A stretch of 64,000 nucleotides of DNA from Limanda limanda (Eukaryota; Chordata; Actinopteri; Pleuronectiformes; Pleuronectidae): NCBI RefSeq assembly GCF_963576545.1, contig NC_083651.1, positions 7,051,886-7,115,885 of the forward strand, read 5' to 3'. Shown here one piece after another: positions 40,809 through 51,777 of the stretch; position 1 is the first letter of the stretch; the number at the start of each line of letters is the position of its first letter. The notes beneath the pieces are model-generated. The model saw nothing but the letters and a program-made list of their open reading frames with translations, was not told the origin of the DNA and did not search any database. Both the position numbers and the translations under genes were made by a program.

Positions 40809-42152
40809 GAGTGTGTGTGTGTGTGTGTGTGGTGTCCAGGTAATACTCATGTTGTGAGGACCGTATCACATTACGGGGACTTGTCTTCCTTCATGGGGAC
40901 AAAAAGTAAGTCCCCATAATGTAAATCATTGGAATTTAAGGGAGACATATATTAGGGTTAGGTAAGTAGTTACCATGGTTACGGGTAGAGTAAGTCTCCT
41001 GGAAATCAAGTGAAGTGGATGTGATGTCATGGAGACACGTGTTTGTGTGTGTGTTTGTGTGTGTTTGTGTAATGAGGTGTGGTCCTATAGATCCAGTAAA
41101 CATCTAAACTTCCAGCAGTGTAATACGGTTACCTTGGTTACCGTACCATTTCCCCCATCAATTACACTGTTATGATTGATTGATCTAACAAGACGAGCTG
41201 TGTGTGGGCTTATTTTGAAACCCAGTCATAGGAACACATGTAAAATAGTAATTGTAACATTAAAAACACAATATCTGTGCATATTGAAGTATCTGTTTGT
41301 AAGCATCTAATGGAACACATCAATTATTTAGCCTGCATCCACTTCTGTGTGCATGATATATGATTATTGTGTTATTCTGATCAGGCGTTGTGATTCTGAT
41401 GCCTGGTTGTGTGTCCTCATCAGGCCGGAACCTGAAGGCGTGGCTTCAGGAGCAGATCTGTGACAAACCTGTGGAGCCGGACGACATGCGGCTGCACAAC
41501 GCCGCCTACGTGGGAGATCTGGACACGCTGAGGAACCTGCTGCAGGAGGACGACTTCAGGCGGTGAGGCCGGGTTGTGCGTATACGAAGGAGGACACACA
41601 CACACACACACATCTGCTGTGTTTGTCCCTCGGGGGGGGGGGGGGGGGTTCTGTGTGCGTGTGACTCCAGCAGAAGTCGTAGCTCCTCGTCCAGGGCGCT
41701 CAGTGGTTTGTGGTTTCAGCGCCGTGTGGCTTTCTGTTTGCTGAGTGACGGCTGGAGTGGACACACACACGCTGAGGAGTGTGTCCTTACACACCCACAC
41801 CACAACAGTCTTAATATACTGTACGTGCATAACCAGTGGTGGGAAGTAACGAAGTAGAAATACTTTGTTACTGTACTTAAGTAGATTTTTCACGTATCTG
41901 TACTTTACTTGAGTTTTTATTTTCTTGACGACTTTTTACTTTTACTCGTTACATTTGAACAAAAATATGTGTACTTTCTACTTCTTACATTCTCAAACTG
42001 GCTCGTTACTTGAGCAGCGGAGGTTGACGCAGCTCTCTCTCTCTCTCTCTCATCTAGGGTTCAAAATTTGTAAAATTATACATTACATACATTATTAGGG
42101 CCCGAGCACAGACATCAAAGGTGTCTGGTGAGACCCTATTGAAATTGTAAGG

Positions 42153-42201
<49 letters not shown>

Positions 42202-42914
42202 CAAATGAATTGGCTTTTTGAGGGCTTTAACATGCTCAACTTCTTACCAAAATTTGCAGAAAGTTAGAAAGTGGTGAAAATTTACGTATTCTGAAGGAAT
42301 TTTCAATGGGCGTCGCAAAATGGCTCAACGGTGCCCCCCGAGACAGCCCGAGACCCCCGGAAGGTGTTCCCATTGACCTATCTTCACAAAAATCGATATA
42401 CAGGTGTATCATGACCAGACAAACAAAAAAGTCTCTGGGTGCAATTGGAAAAACACAACAGGAAGCCTGCTATATTGCATTTAGTGGCCATTTTGGCCAT
42501 ATTCCACATTTTTTCTTTGATACACTTGTACCAGGGTTTTCATCGGATCAACTTCAAATTGAGATGAGTGTCATCACGACAAGATGGAGATAAAAACTGA
42601 CTGACGGATTTTTTTTTAATCACACAGTGTGACCGTGGCGTGGCGTCAAAGTTTGATTACACGCCATTAAAACATGATGTTCTGTAACGCGGACATACAT
42701 GGACCATGAATCCTTTGATTTCAGTCTTCCTAGATCAAAGGAAACTTTATGTCTTGCAAAGGTTACGTCTCTCTCTCTCAGAACTGGTTATTTTTGTTTT
42801 TTTCAGACAAAAAGCATGCAACGCTTCAAAATGGATGTGCTCGGGCCCACCCAGTGCTGCTTTGCAGCCCTAAAAATGTTATATTTTCATATATTTTAGT
42901 TGTATATATATTTG

Positions 42915-42950
<36 letters not shown>

Positions 42951-44746
42951 CAAATGAAATGGCTTTTTGAGGGCTTTAACATGCTCAACTTCTTACCAAA
43001 ATTTGCAGAAAGTTAGAAAGTGGTGAAAATTTACATATTCTGAAGGAATTTTCAATGGGCGTCGCAAAATGGCTCAACGGTGCCCCCCGAGACCCCCAGA
43101 AGGTGTTCCCATTGACCTATCTTCACAAAAATCGATATACAGGTGTATCATGACCAGACAAACAAAAAAGTCTCTTGGTGCAATTGGAAAAACACAACAG
43201 GAAGCCTGCTATTTTGCATTTAGTGGCCATTTTGGCCATATTCCACATTTTTTCTTTGATACACTTGTACCAGGGTTTTCATCGGATCAACTTCAAATTG
43301 AGATGAGTGTCATCACAACAAGATGGAGATAAAAACTGACTGACAGATTTTTTTTTAATCACACGGTGTGACCGTGGCGTGGTGTCAAAGTTTGATTACA
43401 CGCCATTAAAACACGATGTTCTGTAACGCGGACATACATGGACCATGAATCCTTTGATTTCAGTCTTCCTAGATCAAAGGAAACTTTATGTCTTGCAAAG
43501 GTTACGTCTCTCTCTCTCTCAGAACTGGTTATTTTTGTTTTTTCAGACAAAAAGCATGCAACGCTTCAAAATGGATGTGCTCGGGCCCACCCAGTGCTGC
43601 TTTGCAGCCCTAAAATTTTTATTATTATTATTATTATTATTATTCAGGCAAATGAATTGGCTTTTTGAGGGCTTTAACATGCTCAATTTCTTATTATTAT
43701 TATTATTATTATTCAGGCAAATGAATTGGCTTTTTGAGGGCTTTAACATGCTCAACTTCTTACCAAAATTTGCAGAAAGTTAGAAAGTGGTGAAAATTTA
43801 CATATTCTGAAGGAATTTTCAATGGGCGTCGCAAAATGGCTCAACGGTGCCCCCCGAGACAGCCCGAGACCCCCGGAAGGTGTTCCCATTGACCTATCTT
43901 CACAAAAATCGATATACAGGTGTATCATGACCAGACAAACAAAAAAGTCTCTGGGTGCAATTGGAAAAACACAACAGGAAGCCTGCTATTTTGCATTTAG
44001 TGGCCATTTTGGCCATATTCCACATTTTTTCTTTGATACACTTGTACTTATTATTATTATTATTATTCAGGCAAATGAATTGGCTTTTTGAGGGCTTTAA
44101 CATGCTCAACTTCTTACCAAAATTTGCAGAAAGTTAGAAAGTGGTGAAAATTTACATATTCTGAAGGAATTTTCAATGGGCGTCGCAAAATGGCTCAACG
44201 GTGCCCCCCGAGACAGCCCGAGACCCCCGGAAGGTGTTCCCATTGACCTATCTTCACAAAAATCGATATACAGGTGTATCATGACCAGACAAACAAAAAA
44301 GTCTCTTGGTGCAATTGGAAAAACACAACAGGAAGCCTGCTATTTTGCATTTAGTGGCCATTTTGGCCATATTCCACATTTTTTCTTTGATACACTTGTA
44401 CCAGGGTTTTCATCGGATCAACTTCAAATTGAGATGAGTGTCATCACGACAAGATGGAGATAAAAACTGACTGACAGATTTTTTTTTAATCACACGGTGT
44501 GACCGTGGCGTGGTGTCAAAGTTTGATTACACGCCATTAAAACACGATGTTCTGTAACGCGGACATACATGGACCATGAATCCTTTGATTTCAGTCTTCC
44601 TAGATCAAAGGAAACTTTATGTCTTGCAAAGGTTACGTCTCTCTCTCTCTCAGAACTGGTTATTTTTGTTTTTTCAGACAAAAAGCATGCAACGCTTCAA
44701 AATGGATGTGCTCGGGCCCACCCAGTGCTGCTTTGCAGCCCTAAAA

Positions 44747-44800
<54 letters not shown>

Positions 44801-47800
44801 CAAATGAATTGGCTTTTTGAGGGCTTTAACATGCTCAACTTCTTACCAAAATTTGCAGAAAGTTAGAAAGTGGTGAAAATTTACGTATTCTGAAGGAATT
44901 TTCAATGGGCGTCGCAAAATGACTCAACGGTGCCCCCCGAGACAGCCCGAGACCCCCGGAAGGTGTTCCCATTGACCTATCTTCACAAAAATCGATATAC
45001 AGGTGTATCATGACCAGACAAACAAAAAAGTCTCTTGGTGCAATTGGAAAAACACAACAGGAAGCCTGCTATTTTGCATTTAGTGGCCATTTTGGCCATA
45101 TTCCACATTTTTTCTTTGATACACTTGTACCAGGGTTTTCATCGGATCAACTTCAAATTGAGATGAGTGTCATCACAACAAGATGGAGATAAAAACTGAC
45201 TGACAGATTTTTTTTTAATCACACGGTGTGACCGTGGCGTGGTGTCAAAGTTTGATTACACGCCATTAAAACACGATGTTCTGTAACGCGGACAAACATG
45301 GACCATGAATCCTTTGATTTCAGTCTTCCTAGATCAAAGGAAACTTTATTTTTTGTTTTTTCATTATTATTATTATTCAGGCAAATGAATTGGCTTTTTG
45401 AGGGCTTTAACATGCTCAACTTCTTACCAAAATTTGCAGAAAGTTAGAAAGTGGTGAAAATTTACGTATTCTGAAGGAATTTTCAATGGGCGTCGCAAAA
45501 TGGCTCAACGGTGCCCCCCGAGACAGCCCGAGACCCCCGGAAGGTGTTCCCATTGACCGATCTTCACAAAAATCAATACACAGGTGTATTTATTATTATT
45601 ATTCAGGCAAATGAATTGGCTTTTTGAGGGCTTTAATTATTATTATTATTATTATTCAGGCAAATGAATTGGCTTTTTGAGGGCTTTAATTGTATATTGA
45701 ATTCATTCAGAAAAATACATTATCTCCATTAGGTCTTTACATGAGTTTTTAATATAATATACCATACCGTTTACAGAGTCAGATTCTATATTATTCATAT
45801 TGTTGTTATAATTTTCAGTCCGTTGAGATAAATCTTGAGGAGAAACATTTTGGATTGTTTTGTGTCTGTTTAGGACTACTATAAAAAGCACTTTGTACTT
45901 TTACTTTTGATACTTAAGTACATTTCAACACCAGATACTTTTGATACTTAAGTTCTTTAAATATGAGCTACTTTAAGACTTTTACTCAAGTCATTTTCTG
46001 ACGGGTGACTTTTACTTTTACCGAAGTCACTTTCAGGTAAGATATCTGTACTTTTACTCAAGTATGGCTTTCAAGTACTTTATACACCACTGTGCATAAC
46101 ACAAGCCACATGTTGGGTGCTGCTGGCTTCATCACTTTGTTCCTCACTGCTTTTAGACTGCGGCCACAGCAGACACACAAACATGAGACACTGGAACCTG
46201 CAGAGTCAGAGCCCGGATCAGCTCGGTGCCACAAACACACCTTGCAGTGGTCGACCCACTTTTAACCCTCATCCACACACAGTGGTTGTGTGCAGCAATC
46301 ATACTTGCTTTCTATCTCCACACACAGCAAACCCATTATTACTGGTTTGGACCAAAGTTCATGTCTCTTACACAAGGTTTAGCTGGTTTTACTTCAGTGG
46401 GTTTTCCCTGAACCGCCTATCTCATGTTGACCAAAGTTCTTGAAAGCCATTTATTCTATCACGCAATTTTGGCAAATAAACAATTCTGTTTTTAAAGCGA
46501 ATTTCTCACTCAGTGGTAAATTATAAAGTGATATAAAGGGACATTGAAATCAACACAGAGACTGAAATTAAAATAAATCAATTCAAAATCAGGAAGCACA
46601 GTTTAAAACTGTTTCCAAAAGAGATTAAATCAAGAGTAGATTAAAAGAGGTTAAGAGATTAAAAGAGGTACAAGGCAGAAATGGGATTAATCTGTATAAG
46701 GAATCATTTGAAGGAGACAAATAATACAAGTAAAATAAAAATAGAATAAAATACAATGATCATCTTGTAAAATAGCTCAGTCGAATGCAAAAACTTTTTC
46801 AATCTGAATTTAAAAGCTGCAACCATCCTGAATCCATCAGGTAGCTGGTTCCAGTGCCGGTGACTCAAAGCTGCTTCTCTATGTTTAGACCAAACTCCAG
46901 TGATCTCAAAGGTCTCACAGGGTTATAGTGCAGTTATGCACTGAGCATATATGTTGTGTATTTGTGGCAGCTCCATGAAAAGATTTGAAAGTCAGCAGTC
47001 AAACTTAAAACTTTGAAATCAACCCTGTGGCAGCCAGTGTAGGAATCTAAGAACAGATTTTGGAATTGTTTTCTTTGTGTGGTTTTAAATGTGTAACTGT
47101 GACAACTCTAATTTGTTGGATCTAGTTCTGCAGCTAATAACCGCTCCCGTGTGTCCCTGCCAGGCGCATCAATGAGAAGTCGGTGTGGTGCTGCGGCTGC
47201 GTGCCCTGCACTCCTCTGCGGATCGCAGCCACAGCAGGACACGCCCCCTGCGTGGCCTACCTGCTCGCCCAGGGAGCCCACGTGGACCTGGTGGACGTCA
47301 AAGGCCAAACGGCGCTCTACGTAGGCGTGGTCAACGGCCACCTGGAGTGCGTCCGGATCCTCCTGGAGGCCGGAGCGGATCCCAACGGCAGCCGGCACCA
47401 CCGCAGCACCCCCCTGTACCACGCCGCCCGGGTGGGACGGCTGGACATCCTGCAGGAGCTCATCCGGTGAGGACTGGGGAATTAATCTAAAACAGAACAT
47501 ATAGATGTTATTTTCTTCCCTCAAAGAAACAGGTTGATTGAGAAGAGTTCACAGATAATACTGGTAAATGAAATATAATTTATCTCAGTGAGTCTTGTGT
47601 TATCTTGTGTCTGACTCATTAAATACCGGTGACAGGGAGGAGTGGTTCTCTCCTCTCATTCTCTGGAGGTTACCTTTCACACATGGAAAATGCAACAGGA
47701 GATTCTCATTTTAACAACAACAACACAGAAATCTCCAGAGCACTCAGGTGAGGGGGGGGTGCAGCAGCAGGCACATGAAAAGTGTTATTTCCACTTATTT

Positions 47801-49151
47801 GGAATCTAAGATTAAGATTAAGATACATTTTTATTTATCCCAAATACAGGCACACTCATGCAAGGAGGGAAATTTAACCTCTGCTTTTAACCCATCTGGT
47901 GCAGGACACACAGAGCAGTGAGCAGCCGTGTACGGTGCCTGGGGAGCAGATGTTGGGGGAGTAAGGTGCCTTGCTCAGGGGCACTAGACAGGGTAGGGAG
48001 AATCCTCTTGGATTTTTGGACAGATCAATCCAGGTTCGTCTTTTTGTTGTTTCTCCGTGGAGTCGAACCAGAGACGAACCAGAGACCTTTTCTGCCCATA
48101 GTCCAAGTTTCTGCCACTAGTCCACCGCCTCTAGATGCATTCCTCAATATCTAATTTCTTGGCTCAAACTGGATCCACATATTTATAGTAAAACACCCTC
48201 TCTCAGGTGTTATGTCAAGGTTGTTTCTTCTCTATCAACCTTTATATTTTCCATGAGGTTTAAAATCAAGTTGTTAAACCATATCCATGCTTCTCCCTCT
48301 GTCCAGGTTCAATGCTGATGTGGACATGGACCACCAGCTGGGCCCCCGGCTCCTCCTAAGCGCCCGGACCCTCAACACCTTGGTGGTGTGCCCCCTCTAC
48401 ATCAGCGCCGCCTACCACCACCTGCACTGCTTCCAGCTGCTGCTCCAGGCCGGCGCGCAGCCCGACTTCAACTACAACGGGCCGGTCTGCCACGAGGCGC
48501 TGACCCGCGGCCTGGCCTCCTGCCTGCTGGACGCCGTGCTGCGGCACAGCTGCGAGCCGGCGTTCATCCACCTGCTGCTGGACCACGGGGCCGACCCGGC
48601 GCTGGTGCCCTGGGACGAGTCCGCGCTGGAGGCTCCGAACCGGAGGAAGCTGGATCCTGAGGCGCTCGGGATCTTCCTGGAGGCGAAGAGTGAGTAAAGA
48701 AATGTGTGGGGGGGGAGGGAATTGTTCAAGGAAGAGGTTTCAAGGAGGAGGTTTATCAGATTGTGATGCAGCAGAAATTGCACCAATCTTTATTATTTTT
48801 ATGATCTTAAATGGATTTTCAATTGTCAGAACAAAACAGGGAAAATGTAATTTATTGTTGTGATCAAGAGGAACTTACATTAGTAACAACATGACTGACA
48901 GGAAAATCTACAAACATCTTCACACTGAGATAACTACATGATAATATGAAAGAAGAAATACCCTGTGCATCACAGTGCAGCTGCTAAGTAGCTCCGCCCC
49001 TTTGCCTCCTCTCTCGTCAGGACGCCCTCGCCGGTTGACCCACTTGTGTCGGATCAGGATCCGGAGAGCGATGGGCAAGAGTCGCCTCACCCACATACCT
49101 GCGTTACCTCTGCCAGGGCCCATCCAGAACTTCCTGCTTCACAGATACTGA
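40643..49151 (+). CDS. asb1: Ankyrin repeat and SOCS box protein 1, complete 5-exon gene
   Basis: Exons: 40643-40748, 41424-41562, 47164-47466, 48307-48689 and 49021-49151. Phases join to give 1062 nt and 353 residues (human ASB1 has 335). The N-terminus (about residues 1-35) is proline-rich and longer than in human. Then come GRNLKAWLQEQICD, ankyrin repeats from about residue 60 (DMRLHNAAYVGDLDTLRNLL; TPLRIAATAGHAPCVAYLLA; GQTALYVGVVNGHLECVRIL; STPLYHAARVGRLDILQELI; CPLYISAAYHHLHCFQLLLQ), and a C-terminal SOCS box. In the box LTHLCRIRIRRAMG is the elongin-B/C-binding BC box and LPLPGPIQNFLL the Cul5 box. ASB1 is a substrate receptor of elongin-Cul5-Rbx2 ubiquitin ligases. Intron 2 (5.6 kb) is filled by a nested transposon and repeat array; intron 3 carries a SINE. 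Confidence 0.96.
40764..40832. repeat. (TG)n microsatellite in asb1 intron 1
   Basis: A TG tract with a TATGTATGAG interruption near 40801. Confidence 0.9.
41424..41562 (+). CDS. asb1: asb1 exon 2
   Basis: Residues 36-81, from GRNLKAWLQEQ to QEDDFR. The acceptor is CATCAG and the donor GGCG/GTGAGG. Confidence 0.95.
41834..46092. mobile_element. hAT non-autonomous transposon, copy 2, with nested array
   Basis: Left end CAGTGGTGGGAAGTAA, right end CACCACTG. It is flanked by the exact 8-bp duplication tgcataac (41826-41833 and 46093-46100). The outer parts (41834-42095 and about 45795-46092) match the two halves of the copy at 6226-6833 closely. The middle 3.6 kb is a nested insertion (42096-45690), with about 100 bp of unassigned sequence at 45691-45795. 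It sits in asb1 intron 2. Confidence 0.9.
42096..45690. repeat. Nested (ATT)n-headed repeat array of nine units
   Basis: Opens with TAGGGCCCGAGCACAGACAT, the left end of an interspersed element whose right end is GTGCTCGGGCCC...GCAGCCCTA (inverted GGGCCCGAGCAC). Then nine units all start at (ATT)nCAGGCAAATGAA: 42198, 42947, 43645, 43714, 44068, 44797, 45378, 45604 and 45657. Units 1, 2 and 6 in lineup terms (42198, 42947, 44068) reach the right end. The others stop early, each at a TA/TTA followed directly by the next (ATT)n tract. The recurring 95-codon frame (MGVAKWLNGAPRDSPRPPEG) is shared because the DNA is shared; it resembles no protein that I know. Confidence 0.88.
46560..47100. repeat. 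Probable dispersed repeat remnant
   Basis: Contains phrases typical of old teleost interspersed repeats (GTAGCTGGTTCCAGTGCCGG, GGCAGCCAGTGTAGGAATCT). No second copy in this window. The LINE-like assignment is from memory of such motifs and is weak. Confidence 0.3.
47164..47466 (+). CDS. asb1: asb1 exon 3 (ankyrin repeats)
   Basis: Residues 82-182, from RINEKSVWCCGCVPCTPLRI to LDILQELIR. Near-identical to ASB1 across DVKGQTALYV and the ILLEAGADPNGSRHHRSTP block. Confidence 0.97.
47809..48130 (-). mobile_element. tRNA-derived SINE in asb1 intron 3
   Basis: On the minus strand a box-A-like TGGACTAGTGGC (48124-48113) is followed about 45 bp later by a perfect box B GGTTCGACTCC (48069-48059), then a SINE body and a 3' end of TCTTAA-type repeats at about 47833-47809. 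The A/B promoter spacing and simple-repeat tail define a tRNA-type SINE; the family is not named. Confidence 0.7.
48307..48689 (+). CDS. asb1: asb1 exon 4 (ankyrin repeats)
   Basis: Residues 183-310. Contains LNTLVVCPLYISAAYHHLHC and RRKLDPEALGIFLEAKS. GC-rich with strong third-position G/C. The donor is AAGA/GTGAGT. Confidence 0.96.
49021..49151 (+). CDS. asb1: asb1 exon 5 (SOCS box)
   Basis: Residues 311-353 after acceptor CTCGTCAG: BC box LTHLCRIRIRRAMG and Cul5 box IPALPLPGPIQNFLL, ending HRY and TGA. No clear AATAAA was found in the next 1.5 kb, so the 3' UTR end is undefined. Confidence 0.95.
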
Positions 49152-50785
49152 CCCCCCCGCTGCTTCTCGTCTTCTACATCCAACACGATGCAAGAAAAAC
49201 TTCAGTCAATCTCAACGACAAGACACACGGCTGTGAAACTCCTCTTCCTGATCCTGTGATAATTTTATGAAATGTTTCGTAACTTATCGACGAAGCCTCT
49301 CTGTGTGCTGTATCGTGTAAAATGTGTGCGTATCCTAAATGTTTACCAGGGAAATGTCACGGCCGTGCTTTAGTGTGTTTCAGCTCATTTACCACAGAGA
49401 GAATGTCATTTGTTCTGCTGTTAAATCCTCCTGTGTAACAGATATCCAGTTAAGAGGCAGAGGAACAAGGATCCAGCTCATTTATCTGCAGTAAATGCAG
49501 AATTTAAACCTTTTACTGAGTCTCAGCCCGAGTGCAGCCCATCAATTTACTGCACATCCGTAGCCGGCGTTATCATTTAGCTTCTTTTGATGCATTAACC
49601 ACATGGATGGGTTGACAACGTAAGGCCTGGAGCGTGCAAACTTCTAACTGTATAAACTGTGTTTACATTAAGTGCAGGGGGGGTGGTGATGGGGTATTTT
49701 TAGTTTTTGCCGTATGCCTTAAGCTTGAGTTTTGGAACATTGACTTCAAGATTGAACAAGCCAGAACTACCAATGATAAACCAGAGAAATAATGTATATG
49801 TACTTAAGGTATAAACCCATTTATAAACCTTAAATGAGCTGTTTGAGGTTCTGGATCCCGACCAAAACTAAAGAAGCAAGTTTACAGTCTGGGTCTGAAT
49901 GTTAATGTGCGTGTTACCATCAAAAGCTTTCTAGACAACTAGTGTTAAATCAATTTTCAGGAAACTCCCTCTGTAGAAGCTCACAATCTGTTTGAAAAGT
50001 GAAATGTATTTCTAATGAAGAGAATAGGTTTGTATTAATGGAAAGGACGTTGCCCTTCATCTGTTCTTTTTGGTCCATCCATTTTGCTTTGTATAGCCCG
50101 TCTTTGTTTCCATATGAAACATTCTCTCCTGTGTGTTAATTGTTTAAAACCATGTGTGGTGGGCTAATGCGCTTACGGAGAATCACTTTCCGTGCTTCCT
50201 GTTATATTGGCCATATCCTGAAATCCACATGAGCTCCTTCTCTACTCACAACCCGTTCATGGATCTGCTGTAGTCCATAATATCCCTATAAATGTCCTGG
50301 AGAGACTCTGTAGTTTAGGTTCGGTAGAGAAAAGATCCTCTCCATCAATATCAGGTCATTAAGAACTGAACCATAACATATAAGCCCGGATGTGACCTGG
50401 TCAGAGTCATATGACGCCGCTTCAACTTGTCCTTCTCACATGAGGGTCCCTCTGGAACACTGTCCGAGTGTCCGGATGTATGCTGCATCATTATTTACCA
50501 CTTTTAAATGATGCTAGAATGTCTTGTTAGAACAGGTATAAATAATTTCTATATGAGAGTCAGTCTAGCCATATTATTCAACTGAAATTGAAATGGGAGG
50601 GATTTAAACACAGTGTTTGTTGGTCTGGAGTGACATCGACATTTCACTTGTGTGTGTTTAACCTGCACAAGCACAGTGACTGTCAAAAAGATGTTATGGT
50701 GAAATGTTTGGTTAGCTCTACGTGGTTAATGTCATCTGCAACAAGTACTGCAACCATAAACCATAAGCATAAGTAGTAACGTGAC
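49152..50785. other. asb1: Region downstream of asb1, partly 3' UTR
   Basis: The first few hundred bases are likely asb1 3' UTR. No second gene, strong polyadenylation hexamer or structured repeat was recognised. Confidence 0.4.
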
Positions 50786-50791
50786 TCGATG

Positions 50792-50940
50792 ACATGTTGC
50801 ACTATGCTTTGTTTCCTTGTGTTACATCTATCGTCCTGGATATGGGAGTTCAGTTCAACACACAATCATCCAAACCCCGTCCCATGAAAGAAACAGATGT
50901 ACGACACAAAGCAGTACACATCATATCACTATAATAATAA
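50792..50940 (+). repeat. Duplicated segment A, left part
   Basis: Matches 54253-54400 at high identity (for example TACATCTATCGTCCTGGATA, AATCATCCAAACCCCGTCCC, AAGCAGTACACATCATATCA). In copy A the match breaks at the LINE insertion and resumes at about 51704. Confidence 0.85.
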
Positions 50941-51703
50941 TAATAGATAGATGATAGATAGATTACTTTATTCATCCCCGAAGGGAAATTAAGTCGTCAT
51001 AGCAGCCGGTATATTTGAATACAATAAAATACAATACAATAGAGTAAAATAAAAAATATTGAGGTAGAAAGAATAAAAACAGAAACACACGATAAATATG
51101 TAGATAAGGTGCAGTGGCAAGATGATGGTAATAGTACTGATGATATGATGGTAATGTTATTGTTACACAGTATATAAAAATAGTACAGTATATATAGTAT
51201 ATAATATAACATAATATATATTTATATATGATAGTAATTATACCAATATAATAGCAGTATATAGTAATAATGGCAGCAACAGTATATATAATAATAATAG
51301 TAAATATAATAATAATAACATGTACACATGTATAAATATGTGTATATAGACTTATATATACAAGAATATACAGAGAGTATGATATAATATATGATATATA
51401 GTAGAGGTATAAGTATAAGTATTTGACTACAATAGATAATATAATATACTATGAGTGTAAGAATATGTAGACAGTGTGCAAAAGACAATATTATTGTATA
51501 AAATTATATATAATATCAATATGGTTTATATTAACACAAATCACATATGATGTGAAGTAAGTGTATATGGAGCGGAGTGTTGTACAGGGTACACAGTGCA
51601 AGGAGACAGGTTTAGTGCAGTTCTGTGATGGTGGCTCTGACAGAGGTAGAGGAGTTGAACAGTCTTATTGCGGTTGGGAGGAACGATTTCCTGTAACGTT
51701 CCT
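50941..51703 (-). mobile_element. LINE 3'-end fragment, copy 2, inserted in segment A
   Basis: Starts with GATA repeats and TTTATTCATCCCCGAAGGGA, closely similar to 35099-35730, and extends about 160 bp further at its other end (GGGAGGAACGATTTCCTGTA). It interrupts segment A relative to segment B, so it is a younger insertion. No reverse transcriptase frame. Confidence 0.65.
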
Positions 51704-51745
51704 TAGAGCAACAGTAACAATCCAGTACATCCCATAAACATGAAG
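51704..51745 (+). repeat. Duplicated segment A, right part
   Basis: AACAATCCAGTACATCCCAT with AAACATG continues the match to segment B (54411-54438) after the LINE. Confidence 0.65.
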
Positions 51746-51777
51746 CCTTGACTGTCAGTACAGAGCCGGGCTCCTGG

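Noticed and set aside
42306..45192. Repeated 95-codon frame MGVAKWLNGAPRDSPRPPEG in several array units
   Set aside because: The frame recurs only because the DNA unit is repeated; it is frequently truncated, has no splice or start context and matches no protein family that I know. Treated as non-coding repeat DNA.
46560..47100. Possible LINE remnant in asb1 intron 2
   Set aside because: Only phrase-level resemblance; kept as a low-confidence repeat, not claimed as a named family.
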